64,000 nucleotides of DNA, from NCBI GenBank assembly GCA_011392765.1, contig WYCW01000003.1, positions 168,465 to 232,464 of the forward strand. Reading direction: 5' to 3'. Below the pieces are notes generated by a model. The model did not search any database, was not told the origin of the DNA, and saw only the letters and a program-made list of their open reading frames with translations. Made by a program: the position numbers and the translations under genes. Positions 42,469 to 50,571 of the stretch are shown here, one piece after another. The stretch is from Candidatus Thiosymbion ectosymbiont of Catanema sp. Cochon2018 (GTDB taxonomy: Bacteria > Pseudomonadota > Gammaproteobacteria > Chromatiales > Chromatiaceae). Numbering within the stretch: position 1 is the stretch's first letter; each line of letters begins with the position of its first letter.

Positions 42469-44367
42469 CTATCCCTGCATCGCTTCCAAGGTCTCCCAGC
42501 GCGCATAGGCCCGCTCCAGCTCATCCTCGACCGTGGCGAGTCGTTCCTTCGCTGTCGCGATGATGCTCCCTGCCTGCCGATAAAAAGCGGGGTCGGCCAT
42601 GCTCTCGTGCAATGCCGCCTGTTCCGTTTCCAGGGCATCGATCCGCGCCGGCAGGGCCTGGAGCTCGCGTTGGTCCTTGTAGCTCAACTTGCCGGGGGTG
42701 GCCGTGGCCCGTAGTTTTGGTGCAGACGGCGCGGGGGTCTTCGGTTTAGGGGTCACAGGCTCCGCGGGCGTGGTCGGGCGCTGGCGTAGCCAGTCGTCGT
42801 AGCCGCCCACGTACTCCCGCACGTTTCCCGCGCCCTCGAATACCAGGGTGCTGGTGACCACCGCATCGAGCAGAGCGCGGTCGTGGCTTACCAACAGCAA
42901 GGTCCCCTTGAAGCCGGCCAGCAGCTCTTCGAGCAGTTCCAGGGTCTCGGTGTCCAGGTCGTTGGTGGGCTCGTCCATGACCAATAGGTTGGCGGGGCGA
43001 GTGAAGAGCTTGGCCAGCAACAACCGGTTGCGCTCGCCTCCGGACAGGGCGTGCACGGGTTGGCGGGCCCGTTCGGCGGTGAACAGAAAGTCCTTCAGAT
43101 AGGAGAAGACGTGCCGGCTGTGGTCCTCGACGACTACCCTGTCACTACCGCCGGCTACATTGTCCTGCACGCTCCGGTCCTCTTCCAGACCGGCGCGGAG
43201 CTGATCGAAGTAGGCCACCTTGAGGTTGGTACCAAGGCGGATGCGCCCATTGTCGGGCGCGAGCTCACCGAGCAGCAACTTGAGCAGAGTGCTTTTACCG
43301 ATACCGTTGGGACCGATGATGCCGACCTTGTCTCCGCGCAGGATCAGAGTATCCAGCTCCCGCACCACCGGCCTTTCACCCCAGGCATAGGAGACCCCGG
43401 TGGCCTCTATTACCAGGTTACCGCTACGCTCGGCGTCGCTCAGGCGCAGGCGCGCCTTGCCCATCGGATTGCGCCGCTGCCGCCGCACCTCGCGCATCTT
43501 CTCGAGCTGGCGCACCCGACCCTCGTTACGAGTACGCCGGGCCTTGATGCCCTCGCGGATCCAACGTTCCTCCTCGGAGAGCTTGCGCTCGAAGCGGGCG
43601 GTGGTAAGCGCCTCGGCGTGCCGGCGCTCGTCGCGCCGGCGCAGGTAGTTTTGGTAGTCGCCGGGCCAATCGGTCAGGCACCCGCGGTCCAGCTCCAAGA
43701 TGCGGGTGGCGAGCCGCTGCTGAAAGACGCGGTCGTGGGTGACGAACAGCAAGGCCCCCTTGAATTCGGAGAGAAAACCTTCCAGCCACTCGATGGCTTC
43801 TACATCCAGGTGGTTGGTGGGCTCATCCAGCAACAGCAGGTCCGGCTCCGAGACCAGGGCACGGGCCAGCAACACCCGCCGCTGCAGGCCCCCGGAAAGG
43901 GTCGGGAAGGCGGCGTCCGGGTCGAGGTGCAAGCGTGAGATGATGCGTGCCGCGCGCTGCTCGCTGTCCCAGCCGTCAATCGCCTCCAGGCGGTGCTGGA
44001 TCGTCTCCAGGCGGGCCAGCAAGCCGGCGTCGGCCCCGGTACCGAGGCGTCGCCCCAGGTCGTGATACTCGCGGACCAGCGCCGCGGGCTCGCCGAGTCC
44101 ATCGACGACCTGGTCGAAGACGCTCCCCGCCGCCGCCGTCGGCAGGTCTTGAGCGAGGTGGGATATCTTCACTCCCTCTCCGACCTGCAGGGTACCGTCG
44201 TCCGGTTGTATGTCCCCGGCGATCAGCTTGAGCAGGGTCGATTTACCGGTCCCGTTGCGCCCGAGCAGGCAGACACGCTCGCTCTTGTCGATCCGTAGGC
44301 TCACGCCATCGAGCAAGGGAGGAACGCCGTAGGAGAGGGTGACCGACTGCAGGTTGATTAGTGACAT
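42469..44367 (-). CDS. uup: ABC-F ATPase Uup
   Basis: 632 residues from ATG 44367 (MSLINLQSVTLSYGVPPLLD). Two ABC ATPase domains have Walker A GRNGTGKSTLLKLIAG and GPNGIGKSTLLKLLLG. The signatures are LSGGLQRRVLLARAL and LSGGERNRLLLAKLF, and the Walker B motifs are LLLDEPTNHLD and LVMDEPTNDLD. An arginine-rich linker (ARRTRNEGRVRQLEKMREVR) and a C-terminal coiled coil (ELQALPARIDALETEQAALH) are diagnostic of Uup. There is no membrane domain. Uup acts on the ribosome and affects precise transposon excision. Confidence 0.93.
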   Translation of the reverse strand: MSLINLQSVTLSYGVPPLLDGVSLRIDKSERVCLLGRNGTGKSTLLKLIAGDIQPDDGTLQVGEGVKISHLAQDLPTAAAGSVFDQVVDGLGEPAALVREYHDLGRRLGTGADAGLLARLETIQHRLEAIDGWDSEQRAARIISRLHLDPDAAFPTLSGGLQRRVLLARALVSEPDLLLLDEPTNHLDVEAIEWLEGFLSEFKGALLFVTHDRVFQQRLATRILELDRGCLTDWPGDYQNYLRRRDERRHAEALTTARFERKLSEEERWIREGIKARRTRNEGRVRQLEKMREVRRQRRNPMGKARLRLSDAERSGNLVIEATGVSYAWGERPVVRELDTLILRGDKVGIIGPNGIGKSTLLKLLLGELAPDNGRIRLGTNLKVAYFDQLRAGLEEDRSVQDNVAGGSDRVVVEDHSRHVFSYLKDFLFTAERARQPVHALSGGERNRLLLAKLFTRPANLLVMDEPTNDLDTETLELLEELLAGFKGTLLLVSHDRALLDAVVTSTLVFEGAGNVREYVGGYDDWLRQRPTTPAEPVTPKPKTPAPSAPKLRATATPGKLSYKDQRELQALPARIDALETEQAALHESMADPAFYRQAGSIIATAKERLATVEDELERAYARWETLEAMQG

Positions 44368-44369
44368 GA

Positions 44370-44490
44370 TGTTGATGTTGGGCACGCCGGATCGTTCCTG
44401 ATCCGGCTTTGCCCAACCTACGCGCTCCGCACCAGCGCTTGGGAGCTGGTAGCAATTGGTTGAGCGATAAGAAATTTATATGCGCTCGCC
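44370..44490. repeat. TTGGGC...GCCCAACCTACGCG repeat
   Basis: A GTTGGGCACGCCGGATC/GATCCGGCTTTGCCCAAC hairpin followed by TACGCGCTCCGCACCAGCGC and AAGAAATTTATATGCGCTCG. Related to the block at about 5990-6195. Confidence 0.5.
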
Positions 44491-44495
44491 CTGCT

Positions 44496-45122
44496 TCATA
44501 CATAAAGCCTTCGCAACCAGGCCACGAGAATATCTACCTGAGTGACGTTCGGATCGAGGAACCTGGCGGTGACGGCGGTTCCGAGCGGTCTACCGGGCTT
44601 TTCTTGCCACGCCAACCAGGTGTGGATCAGAGCCTTCGACTTATCGGTTTCCTTGAAGCATTGCTCTCCCTCGGGGATCGAATTTACGCTGGCTTGGACA
44701 TGGCCGTAGAGCCGACTGTCCGGCGGCACGAGAAACAACAGGAAATCTTCCAGCATCCCCGCCGTCCGGTTGTCGGGCATGATCCAGATGCCGACGCGGG
44801 GTAAGAGCTTATCCGCTGGTGGCTCCAGGACGGTTCCTTGTGGGTCCGGATCCTCTCTAACACTGGGATATCCAAGGTTGGTGAGGCGATCCCGCAGAGA
44901 CCGCCAACGCTTGGCCAAATCGGTATCGGCATCGATGACTATGCCGACGATATCGCCTTCCCCGCTGAAATTCAGGTACACGGGGATGCTTCGGAGAAGT
45001 TCTTCGACACCTCCGTGGGATCTGATCTCATCGATCAGGCCGACGTCTCGGCTGCGGCACAGGTGCCTGAGTACATACTCGTCGTCATTGCCCTCGACGA
45101 GCAGGATCTTCTTGCCCACCAC
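44496..45122 (-). CDS. TOPRIM-fold protein (DUF3226-like), partner of a TIR-ATPase
   Basis: 208 residues from GTG 45122, one base after the stop of the ATPase gene. The N-terminus KKILLVEGNDDEYVLRHLC carries the TOPRIM glutamate, and VGIVIDADTDLAKRW near residue 60 carries the paired acidic residues (DxD). This is the layout of OLD-type nuclease or primase domains. The rest (GIWIMPDNRTAGMLEDFLLF) fits DUF3226-like proteins, which commonly accompany ABC-type ATPases. A nuclease or RNase effector regulated by the ATPase is the likely role, by analogy with the PARIS and OLD/Gabija systems. This is an inference. Confidence 0.72.
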   Translation of the reverse strand: MVGKKILLVEGNDDEYVLRHLCRSRDVGLIDEIRSHGGVEELLRSIPVYLNFSGEGDIVGIVIDADTDLAKRWRSLRDRLTNLGYPSVREDPDPQGTVLEPPADKLLPRVGIWIMPDNRTAGMLEDFLLFLVPPDSRLYGHVQASVNSIPEGEQCFKETDKSKALIHTWLAWQEKPGRPLGTAVTARFLDPNVTQVDILVAWLRRLYV

Positions 45123-45123
45123 C

Positions 45124-46671
45124 TCAACGCACCTCGATGCTGTTGCGCGTCGCTATCCTTAACCCATCTTCACGTAAGACCGTAGGGATGATGTCCTCGC
45201 CTTTGCGGGCGAGCCGCACCAGCATGCCTTCTTCCGGTGTTTCCGCTGCTGCCTTTTGAAAAGCCTCGATCGCGTCCCAGCTATGGGATGTGGCGAAGAC
45301 CTGTACGCCGAGCGCCGCCGCGAGCTTGAAGATCATGCGCCAGGTATCGAGCTGCACACTATAGTGCATGCCGTTCTCGAACTCGTCGATCAGCAGCAGG
45401 CCGTCTTTGGCATTGACGAGGGAGAGGGCGATCTCGAAGAGCCGATTCAGCCCGTCACCGAATGACCGCAGCGGTACGGGGCGCTGGATCTTACCGGAAC
45501 GCACGATTGCAGTACGCGGATGCCGAGGTCTATCGCCTCCCACTATCGACACGGCGGATATCGATGGATCGATAATACGCAACGCCTCCACGACTCGCTT
45601 TTCCAAATCGGATAGTGCAATCCTGTCCCAGAGGGTACCCAGTCGCACTGTGCTCTCGCCGCCGTATGGACTGATATAGATGCAAGGAGTCGACCTGGGA
45701 CGCCCGTATTCCGGTTGCAGAGGGCGTGGGCCGTAATAGTCTTTGCGTAAGTTTTCCAATAGGAAAATGCGTTCACTATCGCCGGTGTCGATTGTCAAGG
45801 CTGGAATAGCGTCTTCCTCATCGAAGGGTTTCGTCCGGAGGGGTACATATTTCCTCGTTCCGTTTTCGGTCCGTTCCTCGGAGAACCAGTCCAGCGTCAG
45901 CATCAATTTCGTTGGCTGCTGACTGCCGCCGGCCGATACCAGGATCGGTTTCCAGGTCCCGGATAATTCCGGAAAGCCGTGAAACAAGGTCGAAATCTGT
46001 AAGGCAATTTCGGCATATCCCTGCCTGCTCTGTTCATCCGGATCAAAAACGTCCTCCTCGCGATGGATCAGAATGCTACGGATCGTCGCCGGAGGAGAAC
46101 CCGACGCCAGAATACGTACTGCCTCCAACAGTGAGGATTTTCCCGTATTATTGCGGCCGGTGATCAGGTTGACTCTCCCCAGACCCTCGAGCTTCAGCTC
46201 ACGAAAGCCACGGAAACCTTCGATGGTGAGATCGACTATTCCTGGCTTCACGGGCTCTTCCGGCTCGTTGCCGGTAATGCCCCGGATCAGCCTGTCGATA
46301 CCCTCCGGATCGAGTCCCCCGCGCAGATCGGCCCAGGTACGGCTGCCCAGGAAACCAGGCAACTCGGGCGCGGACGGGACCCCCGGCAGCAGGACCGGGA
46401 TGATCGGGCAGTCGTCCTTGACGGCTAGGCGCAGCGCGGCCTCCATCTCCCCCTTTTCCCAGGGGCCCAAGCCGTCGGCGGCGACACAGACTACGACGCT
46501 GCCGCTGTCTTCGATACCCTGCTCCAGCAAATCCTGCCAGGGCACTCCGGGGCGCAGCTGTTCCTCGTCGAGCCAACACTTGAGCCCCCGTTCGGCGAGG
46601 GCCTGCTTGAGCGCCCGAACGGTCGGCTTGTCGCTGCTGTTATGGGACAGGAAGACGTCGAAGCTGGGCAT
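45124..46671 (-). CDS. TIR domain fused to OLD/AAA_21-type ABC ATPase (candidate defence protein)
   Basis: 515 residues. Residues 1-125 are a TIR fold: MPSFDVFLSHNSSDKPTVRA at the start, then CWLDEEQLRPG, with a candidate catalytic Glu in GPWEKGEMEAAL. TIR enzymes often cleave NAD+. Residues about 145-500 are an SMC/OLD-like ATPase with Walker A LITGRNNTGKSSLLEAV near 172, signature-like RSFGDGLNRLFEIAL, Walker B GLLLIDEFENGMH and switch His in FATSHSWDA. The next gene, one base downstream, encodes a TOPRIM protein. The pairing resembles ATPase-TOPRIM anti-phage systems with an extra TIR effector on the sensor. It lies beside repeat-rich spacers, typical of exchangeable loci. Confidence 0.8.
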   Translation of the reverse strand: MPSFDVFLSHNSSDKPTVRALKQALAERGLKCWLDEEQLRPGVPWQDLLEQGIEDSGSVVVCVAADGLGPWEKGEMEAALRLAVKDDCPIIPVLLPGVPSAPELPGFLGSRTWADLRGGLDPEGIDRLIRGITGNEPEEPVKPGIVDLTIEGFRGFRELKLEGLGRVNLITGRNNTGKSSLLEAVRILASGSPPATIRSILIHREEDVFDPDEQSRQGYAEIALQISTLFHGFPELSGTWKPILVSAGGSQQPTKLMLTLDWFSEERTENGTRKYVPLRTKPFDEEDAIPALTIDTGDSERIFLLENLRKDYYGPRPLQPEYGRPRSTPCIYISPYGGESTVRLGTLWDRIALSDLEKRVVEALRIIDPSISAVSIVGGDRPRHPRTAIVRSGKIQRPVPLRSFGDGLNRLFEIALSLVNAKDGLLLIDEFENGMHYSVQLDTWRMIFKLAAALGVQVFATSHSWDAIEAFQKAAAETPEEGMLVRLARKGEDIIPTVLREDGLRIATRNSIEVR

Positions 46672-46732
46672 GGGCAGTCCTACGTGATATTTGCCAAGCT
46701 CGAATTATGCCCGCTGAGATTGGAGAGCGGAA

Positions 46733-47035
46733 CTAGGATTCCTTGAGGGACCTGCATCTTTACAGATGAGTCAAGGGTAGTGTCGTAACTCTGTTGTTTC
46801 CGAGATGTAAGGTATTGATTAACATGTCTATTTGAACCCCGAGAAACAAAATTAGAACACTACCGAGTCAAGTTTGTGCGCTGCACAAAAATAGTTCTGC
46901 CTCTTGTTGGGCAGGAATCGCAAATCCTTTGAACCACGGATAAACACGGATAAACACGGATTGTGATCCGTGTTTATCCGTGGTTCTTCGGTGCGGTTGG
47001 TCACGCCTCATTGGTCTGAGGCAAAGCCTCGCTAG
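46733..47035 (-). repeat. Composite element E, copy 8 (with nested IS1 MITE)
   Basis: CTAG edges at 46733 and 47032. End B is split by a small IS1-derived MITE. The cargo palindrome is AACCACGGATAAACACGGAT with its inverse. End A reads CACGCCTCATTGGTCTGAGG. Confidence 0.8.
46776..46864. repeat. IS1-derived MITE, copy 2, inside element E
   Basis: Ends GGTAGTGTCGTAACTCTGTT and AACAAAATTAGAACACTACC, 89 bases long, flanked by perfect 8-bp duplications GAGTCAAG. It interrupts end B of element E, so E was there first. Confidence 0.85.
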
Positions 47036-47047
47036 GGCTGTTGCTTT

Positions 47048-48478
47048 CTATCGAGTTATCATTCGGTTGCCTGGGCCTTGCCGGGGCTGGATCGCGGGGC
47101 GCGAGAAGTAGAAACCCTGCCCCCAGTCCACACCGATCTCGCGTAGGACCTCCAGCGTCTCCTGGTTCTCGATCCCTTCCGCCACGGTGGTGATACCGAG
47201 GTCGGACGCCAACTGCCGGATGCCCTTCAGGATGGAGCGCACTCGACGTTCGTGACGGACCCGACGCACCAGCGTGCCCTCCAACTTGATGAAGGAGATA
47301 GGCAACTCGATGAGATAGCCGAGGGAGGAGGCGCCGCCCCCGAAATCGTCGATGGCAATGCGCACACCCGCATCCAGGAGCGGCTGCAGCCACTCGTTTG
47401 CCGTCTTGGTGTCATCCATGAACCGGCGCTCCGTGATTTCGATGACCAGCGGGTTGACATCATCTCGGCCATCACCGGACCGGACGCACTGCCGCTCAAG
47501 GGTCGCTCGAATCTCTTCCACTAGATCGGAATGGTGCAGGAAATCAGCCGAGATGTTGACGAACATGGCAGGCGTCGGCTTGTCGTTCGGCCCCCGTGTG
47601 GTGCAGCGCATGATCGCATCCAGCAGGATGCGATGGTCGATCCGATGGACCAGGTGTAGCTGCTCCGCGGCCGGTATGAACGAGGCCGCTTCCATGACCC
47701 GATGATCGTCCAGTTCGACCCGGGCCATGGCCTGGGTTCCACGGACCTCGCCGGAAACCAGGTCTACCACCGCCTGGTAGGCCGGTCGTACCCGGTCTTC
47801 GCGGAGGGACTTCTCGATGATCCGAGCCGTCTCGAACATATTCCCGACCTGGCCCCTGATGCTCCGGATGCGGTTGCGACCGGCGCGTTTGGCCTCGTAG
47901 AGCGCGGTATCCGCCTTGGCCAACAGGACATCCGGGTGGCGTCCGTCGTTCGGAAAGGTGGCCACCCCGATGCTGGAGGTTACCGGTATCCGGCGGCCCT
48001 GAAACTCCACAGGCCAGGCTTCGATCCCGACACGGATACGTTCGGCAATCTTTTCCGCCGCTGGTCGGTTCACCTCGGGCAGCAGACAAAGAAACTCCTC
48101 ACCGCCCCAACGGCCTACGCTATTGGGCTCGCGCAGGTTGCGGACGATGCGCCGTCCTACCTGTACCAAAACCTGATCCCCGGTGGCGTGACCGAAACGA
48201 TCGTTGACGACTTTGAAGTGATCCAGGTCCAGCAGGAGCAGACTGTAGGTGGCACCGTGCTTCTTCGCGCTATGGTGGAGGCTAGCGAGGCGCTCTTGAA
48301 GGCAAGCGCGGTTGGGTAATGTGGTCAGGGCATCATGGCTGGCCCGGAAGGCAAGCGATCCGGGCTCTGCGCGCATTCGGGCGCGCCCGCGTTGGTGCGA
48401 TGCGAGCCGTACGTGTTGCAATCGGCTCCTTATTCGGAGCAATATCAGCAGCAAACGCAGAATTTCGGTTACACTCAA
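47048..48478 (-). CDS. GGDEF-EAL dual-domain protein with degenerate EAL site
   Basis: 476 residues. A short N-terminal basic/hydrophobic stretch precedes a GGDEF domain with an intact active site RWGGEEFLCLLPE near residue 124, so diguanylate cyclase activity is plausible. The EAL domain has lost key residues: the signature EAL reads GTQAMARVE, and the KxD-type lysine-aspartate motif reads KLEGTLVR. Other parts (VNISADFL, IEITERRF, IDDFGGGASSL, AEGIEN) are kept. It probably binds rather than cleaves cyclic-di-GMP. The gene is divergent from the Crp/Fnr regulator with only about 50 bases between them, suggesting shared control. Confidence 0.85.
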   Translation of the reverse strand: MSVTEILRLLLILLRIRSRLQHVRLASHQRGRARMRAEPGSLAFRASHDALTTLPNRACLQERLASLHHSAKKHGATYSLLLLDLDHFKVVNDRFGHATGDQVLVQVGRRIVRNLREPNSVGRWGGEEFLCLLPEVNRPAAEKIAERIRVGIEAWPVEFQGRRIPVTSSIGVATFPNDGRHPDVLLAKADTALYEAKRAGRNRIRSIRGQVGNMFETARIIEKSLREDRVRPAYQAVVDLVSGEVRGTQAMARVELDDHRVMEAASFIPAAEQLHLVHRIDHRILLDAIMRCTTRGPNDKPTPAMFVNISADFLHHSDLVEEIRATLERQCVRSGDGRDDVNPLVIEITERRFMDDTKTANEWLQPLLDAGVRIAIDDFGGGASSLGYLIELPISFIKLEGTLVRRVRHERRVRSILKGIRQLASDLGITTVAEGIENQETLEVLREIGVDWGQGFYFSRPAIQPRQGPGNRMITR

Positions 48479-48527
48479 CGAGCTGAAGCCGAATAGTTGA
48501 CCGGTTTAATCGACGTTCCGGAATCCG

Positions 48528-49235
48528 ATGGCGAAGAAGGTCACCTTGCGCGAAGCCTGGTCGGGAGAGGCCGATTGCCTCAATTGTGCCCTGCGTGCCT
48601 CCGTACTGTTCGCCGGCTTGGAAGAGCAGGACTTCAAGCGCATCCACGATTCCATCGACCAATTCGCGATCGATCCCGGCACCGCCTTGTATCGCACCGG
48701 GGACCATGGGAATTATATGTTCACCGTTCGTAGCGGGATCTTCAAGCTGGTCCAATATCTGCCGGACGGCGGACAGCGCATTGTCCGTCTCGCCCGCACC
48801 GCCGACGTGGTCGGACTCGAGGCCTTGGTCGAGGATTGCTATGAGCACGATGCGATTGCTATTCAGCACACGGAGGTATGTCGCTATCCGGCGCGAGTGG
48901 TGCGCACCCTCGACCGGGCAAACCCCAAGCTCCACCGGGAGCTCATGGCCCGTTGGCAACGGATGCTCTCCGAGGCGGAGGCCTGGTTGACGGAACTATC
49001 TACGGGCCCCGCCCGCCAGCGCGTAGCCCGGTTGTTGCTGCGCCTGGTACGCAACCAGGTCAGCGGCGAGTGCGAGCTCTTCAGCCGTGAGGACATGGGC
49101 GCCATGCTCGGTATCACCACCGAAACCACCAGCCGTACCATCGCCGAGTACAAACGCCGCAACCTCCTGATGGAGGTGGGCCCCAATTTCTTCCTGCTCG
49201 ACATCCCCAATCTGCGCCGGATTGCCGAGAATTGA
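48528..49235 (+). CDS. Crp/Fnr-family transcription regulator
   Basis: 235 residues. The N-terminal segment has CLNC at 17-20, recalling the FNR cysteines, but a full iron-sulfur ligand set is not evident. The effector-binding barrel spans residues about 27-140 and contains LYRTGDHGNYMFTVRSGIFK. The C-terminal winged helix is FSREDMGAMLGITTETTSRT, with the recognition helix ETTSRTI close to the FNR-type E-x-x-S-R. Its stop TGA overlaps the ATG of the aminotransferase gene (TGATG), so the two are co-translated. The ligand is unknown. Confidence 0.85.
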   Translation: MAKKVTLREAWSGEADCLNCALRASVLFAGLEEQDFKRIHDSIDQFAIDPGTALYRTGDHGNYMFTVRSGIFKLVQYLPDGGQRIVRLARTADVVGLEALVEDCYEHDAIAIQHTEVCRYPARVVRTLDRANPKLHRELMARWQRMLSEAEAWLTELSTGPARQRVARLLLRLVRNQVSGECELFSREDMGAMLGITTETTSRTIAEYKRRNLLMEVGPNFFLLDIPNLRRIAEN

Positions 49236-50326
49236 TGCAGTTCATCGACCTTCAGGCCCAGTATCGCCGGCTCAAGGAACGGATCGATACCCGTATTCAA
49301 CGGGTGTTGGACCATGGGCGCTATATCCTGGGCCCCGAGGTCACAGAACTCGAGGAGCGGCTGGCCGAGTACGTGGGCGTCAAGTATTGCATCGGCGTCT
49401 CCAGCGGAACGGATGCCCTGTTGGTGTCCATGATGGCCCTGGGTGTCGGACCAGGGGACGAAGTGATCACCACGCCTTTTACCTTCATCGCAACCGGCGA
49501 GGCGATCGCCCTGCTCGGTGCGCGGCCGGTTTTCGGCGACATCGATCCGCGTACCTATAACCTCGACCCGGACCTGATCGCGGCGGCCGTCACGCCGCGC
49601 ACCCGCGCCATCGTGCCGGTCAGTCTGTACGGCCAATGCGCTGAGATGGATGCGATCAACGCCATTGCTCAACGTCATGGTCTACCGGTGATCGAAGACG
49701 CCGCCCAAAGCTTCGGGGCTACTTACCGGGACCGGCGTTCCTGCGCCCTGTCCACGATCGGATGCACGAGCTTTTTCCCCGCCAAGCCGCTGGGTTGCTA
49801 CGGCGACGGGGGGGCCTGTTTTACGGACGATGAGACCCTTGCCGCCAGGATTCGTCAACTCTCGGTACACGGGCAGGACCGCCGCTATTACCACCCCCTG
49901 ATCGGCATCAACGGGCGGCTGGACACGATCCAGGCGGCGGTGTTGCTGGCCAAGCTCGAGGTCTTCCCCCAAGAGGTCGAGGCGCGGGAGCGGATCGGCA
50001 GGCGCTATACGGACCGTCTCGCCGACAGCGTTCAAACCCCCTATATCGAACCCTATAACCGGAGTGTCTACGCCCAGTACACTATCCAGGTCCCGGCCCG
50101 CGATGCGCTTGCCGAGCAGCTGCGGGGGGCCGGTATTCCCACCGCCGTGCACTACCCGATCCCGCTTACCAGCCAACCGGCTTTCAACGACCCGAACGCC
50201 CGGGTGCCGAATGCGACCGCGGCCGCCGGGCGGGTACTCAGCCTTCCCATGTCACCTTGGCTGACCGAGTCCGACCAGGATGCGGTGATCGAACAAGTGC
50301 GACAGGTTGCTTCCAGCTATTTCTGA
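49235..50326 (+). CDS. DegT/DnrJ/EryC1/StrS-family sugar aminotransferase (WbpE-like)
   Basis: 363 residues from ATG 49235. The PLP-dependent fold has SSGTDALLVSMMALGVGPGD near residue 58, the cofactor Asp in VIEDAAQSFGATY near 155, and the Schiff-base lysine in SFFPAKPLGCYGDGG near 182. A C-terminal substrate loop follows (GINGRLDTIQAAVLLAKL). Enzymes of this family transfer an amino group from glutamate to nucleotide-linked keto sugars used in O-antigens or capsules. The sequence is closest in feel to WbpE, which aminates UDP-linked 3-keto-GlcNAcA, but the substrate is an inference. No other sugar-biosynthesis genes lie next to it. Confidence 0.86.
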   Translation: MQFIDLQAQYRRLKERIDTRIQRVLDHGRYILGPEVTELEERLAEYVGVKYCIGVSSGTDALLVSMMALGVGPGDEVITTPFTFIATGEAIALLGARPVFGDIDPRTYNLDPDLIAAAVTPRTRAIVPVSLYGQCAEMDAINAIAQRHGLPVIEDAAQSFGATYRDRRSCALSTIGCTSFFPAKPLGCYGDGGACFTDDETLAARIRQLSVHGQDRRYYHPLIGINGRLDTIQAAVLLAKLEVFPQEVEARERIGRRYTDRLADSVQTPYIEPYNRSVYAQYTIQVPARDALAEQLRGAGIPTAVHYPIPLTSQPAFNDPNARVPNATAAAGRVLSLPMSPWLTESDQDAVIEQVRQVASSYF

Positions 50327-50421
50327 ACCGCAACTGCTCTGCGTAAGTCCGCGGATTCACAACCCGAGCAAGGTTCTTGATACCGGGGCGGTGGACACCC
50401 CGATGGGCACGGCCCACCCCA

Positions 50422-50560
50422 ATGCCATTAAGTTAAGTGTTACCGGTCGGCAAAGTAAGAGAAGAAACTACGAATCACGCGAATCCTCGCGAATCGATTC
50501 GCGGAAATTCGCGTGATTCGTAGTTTTCTCTAAGTGGCCAACAAGCTAACTTAATGGCAT
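50422..50560. repeat. MITE-like hairpin (ATGCCATTAAGTTA ends), copy 2
   Basis: Ends ATGCCATTAAGTTAAG and AGCTAACTTAATGGCAT enclose a palindrome of ACTACGAATCACGCGAATC and its inverse. Same family as 22141-22299. No clear target duplication. Confidence 0.7.
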
Positions 50561-50571
50561 TGCGGTCCACC

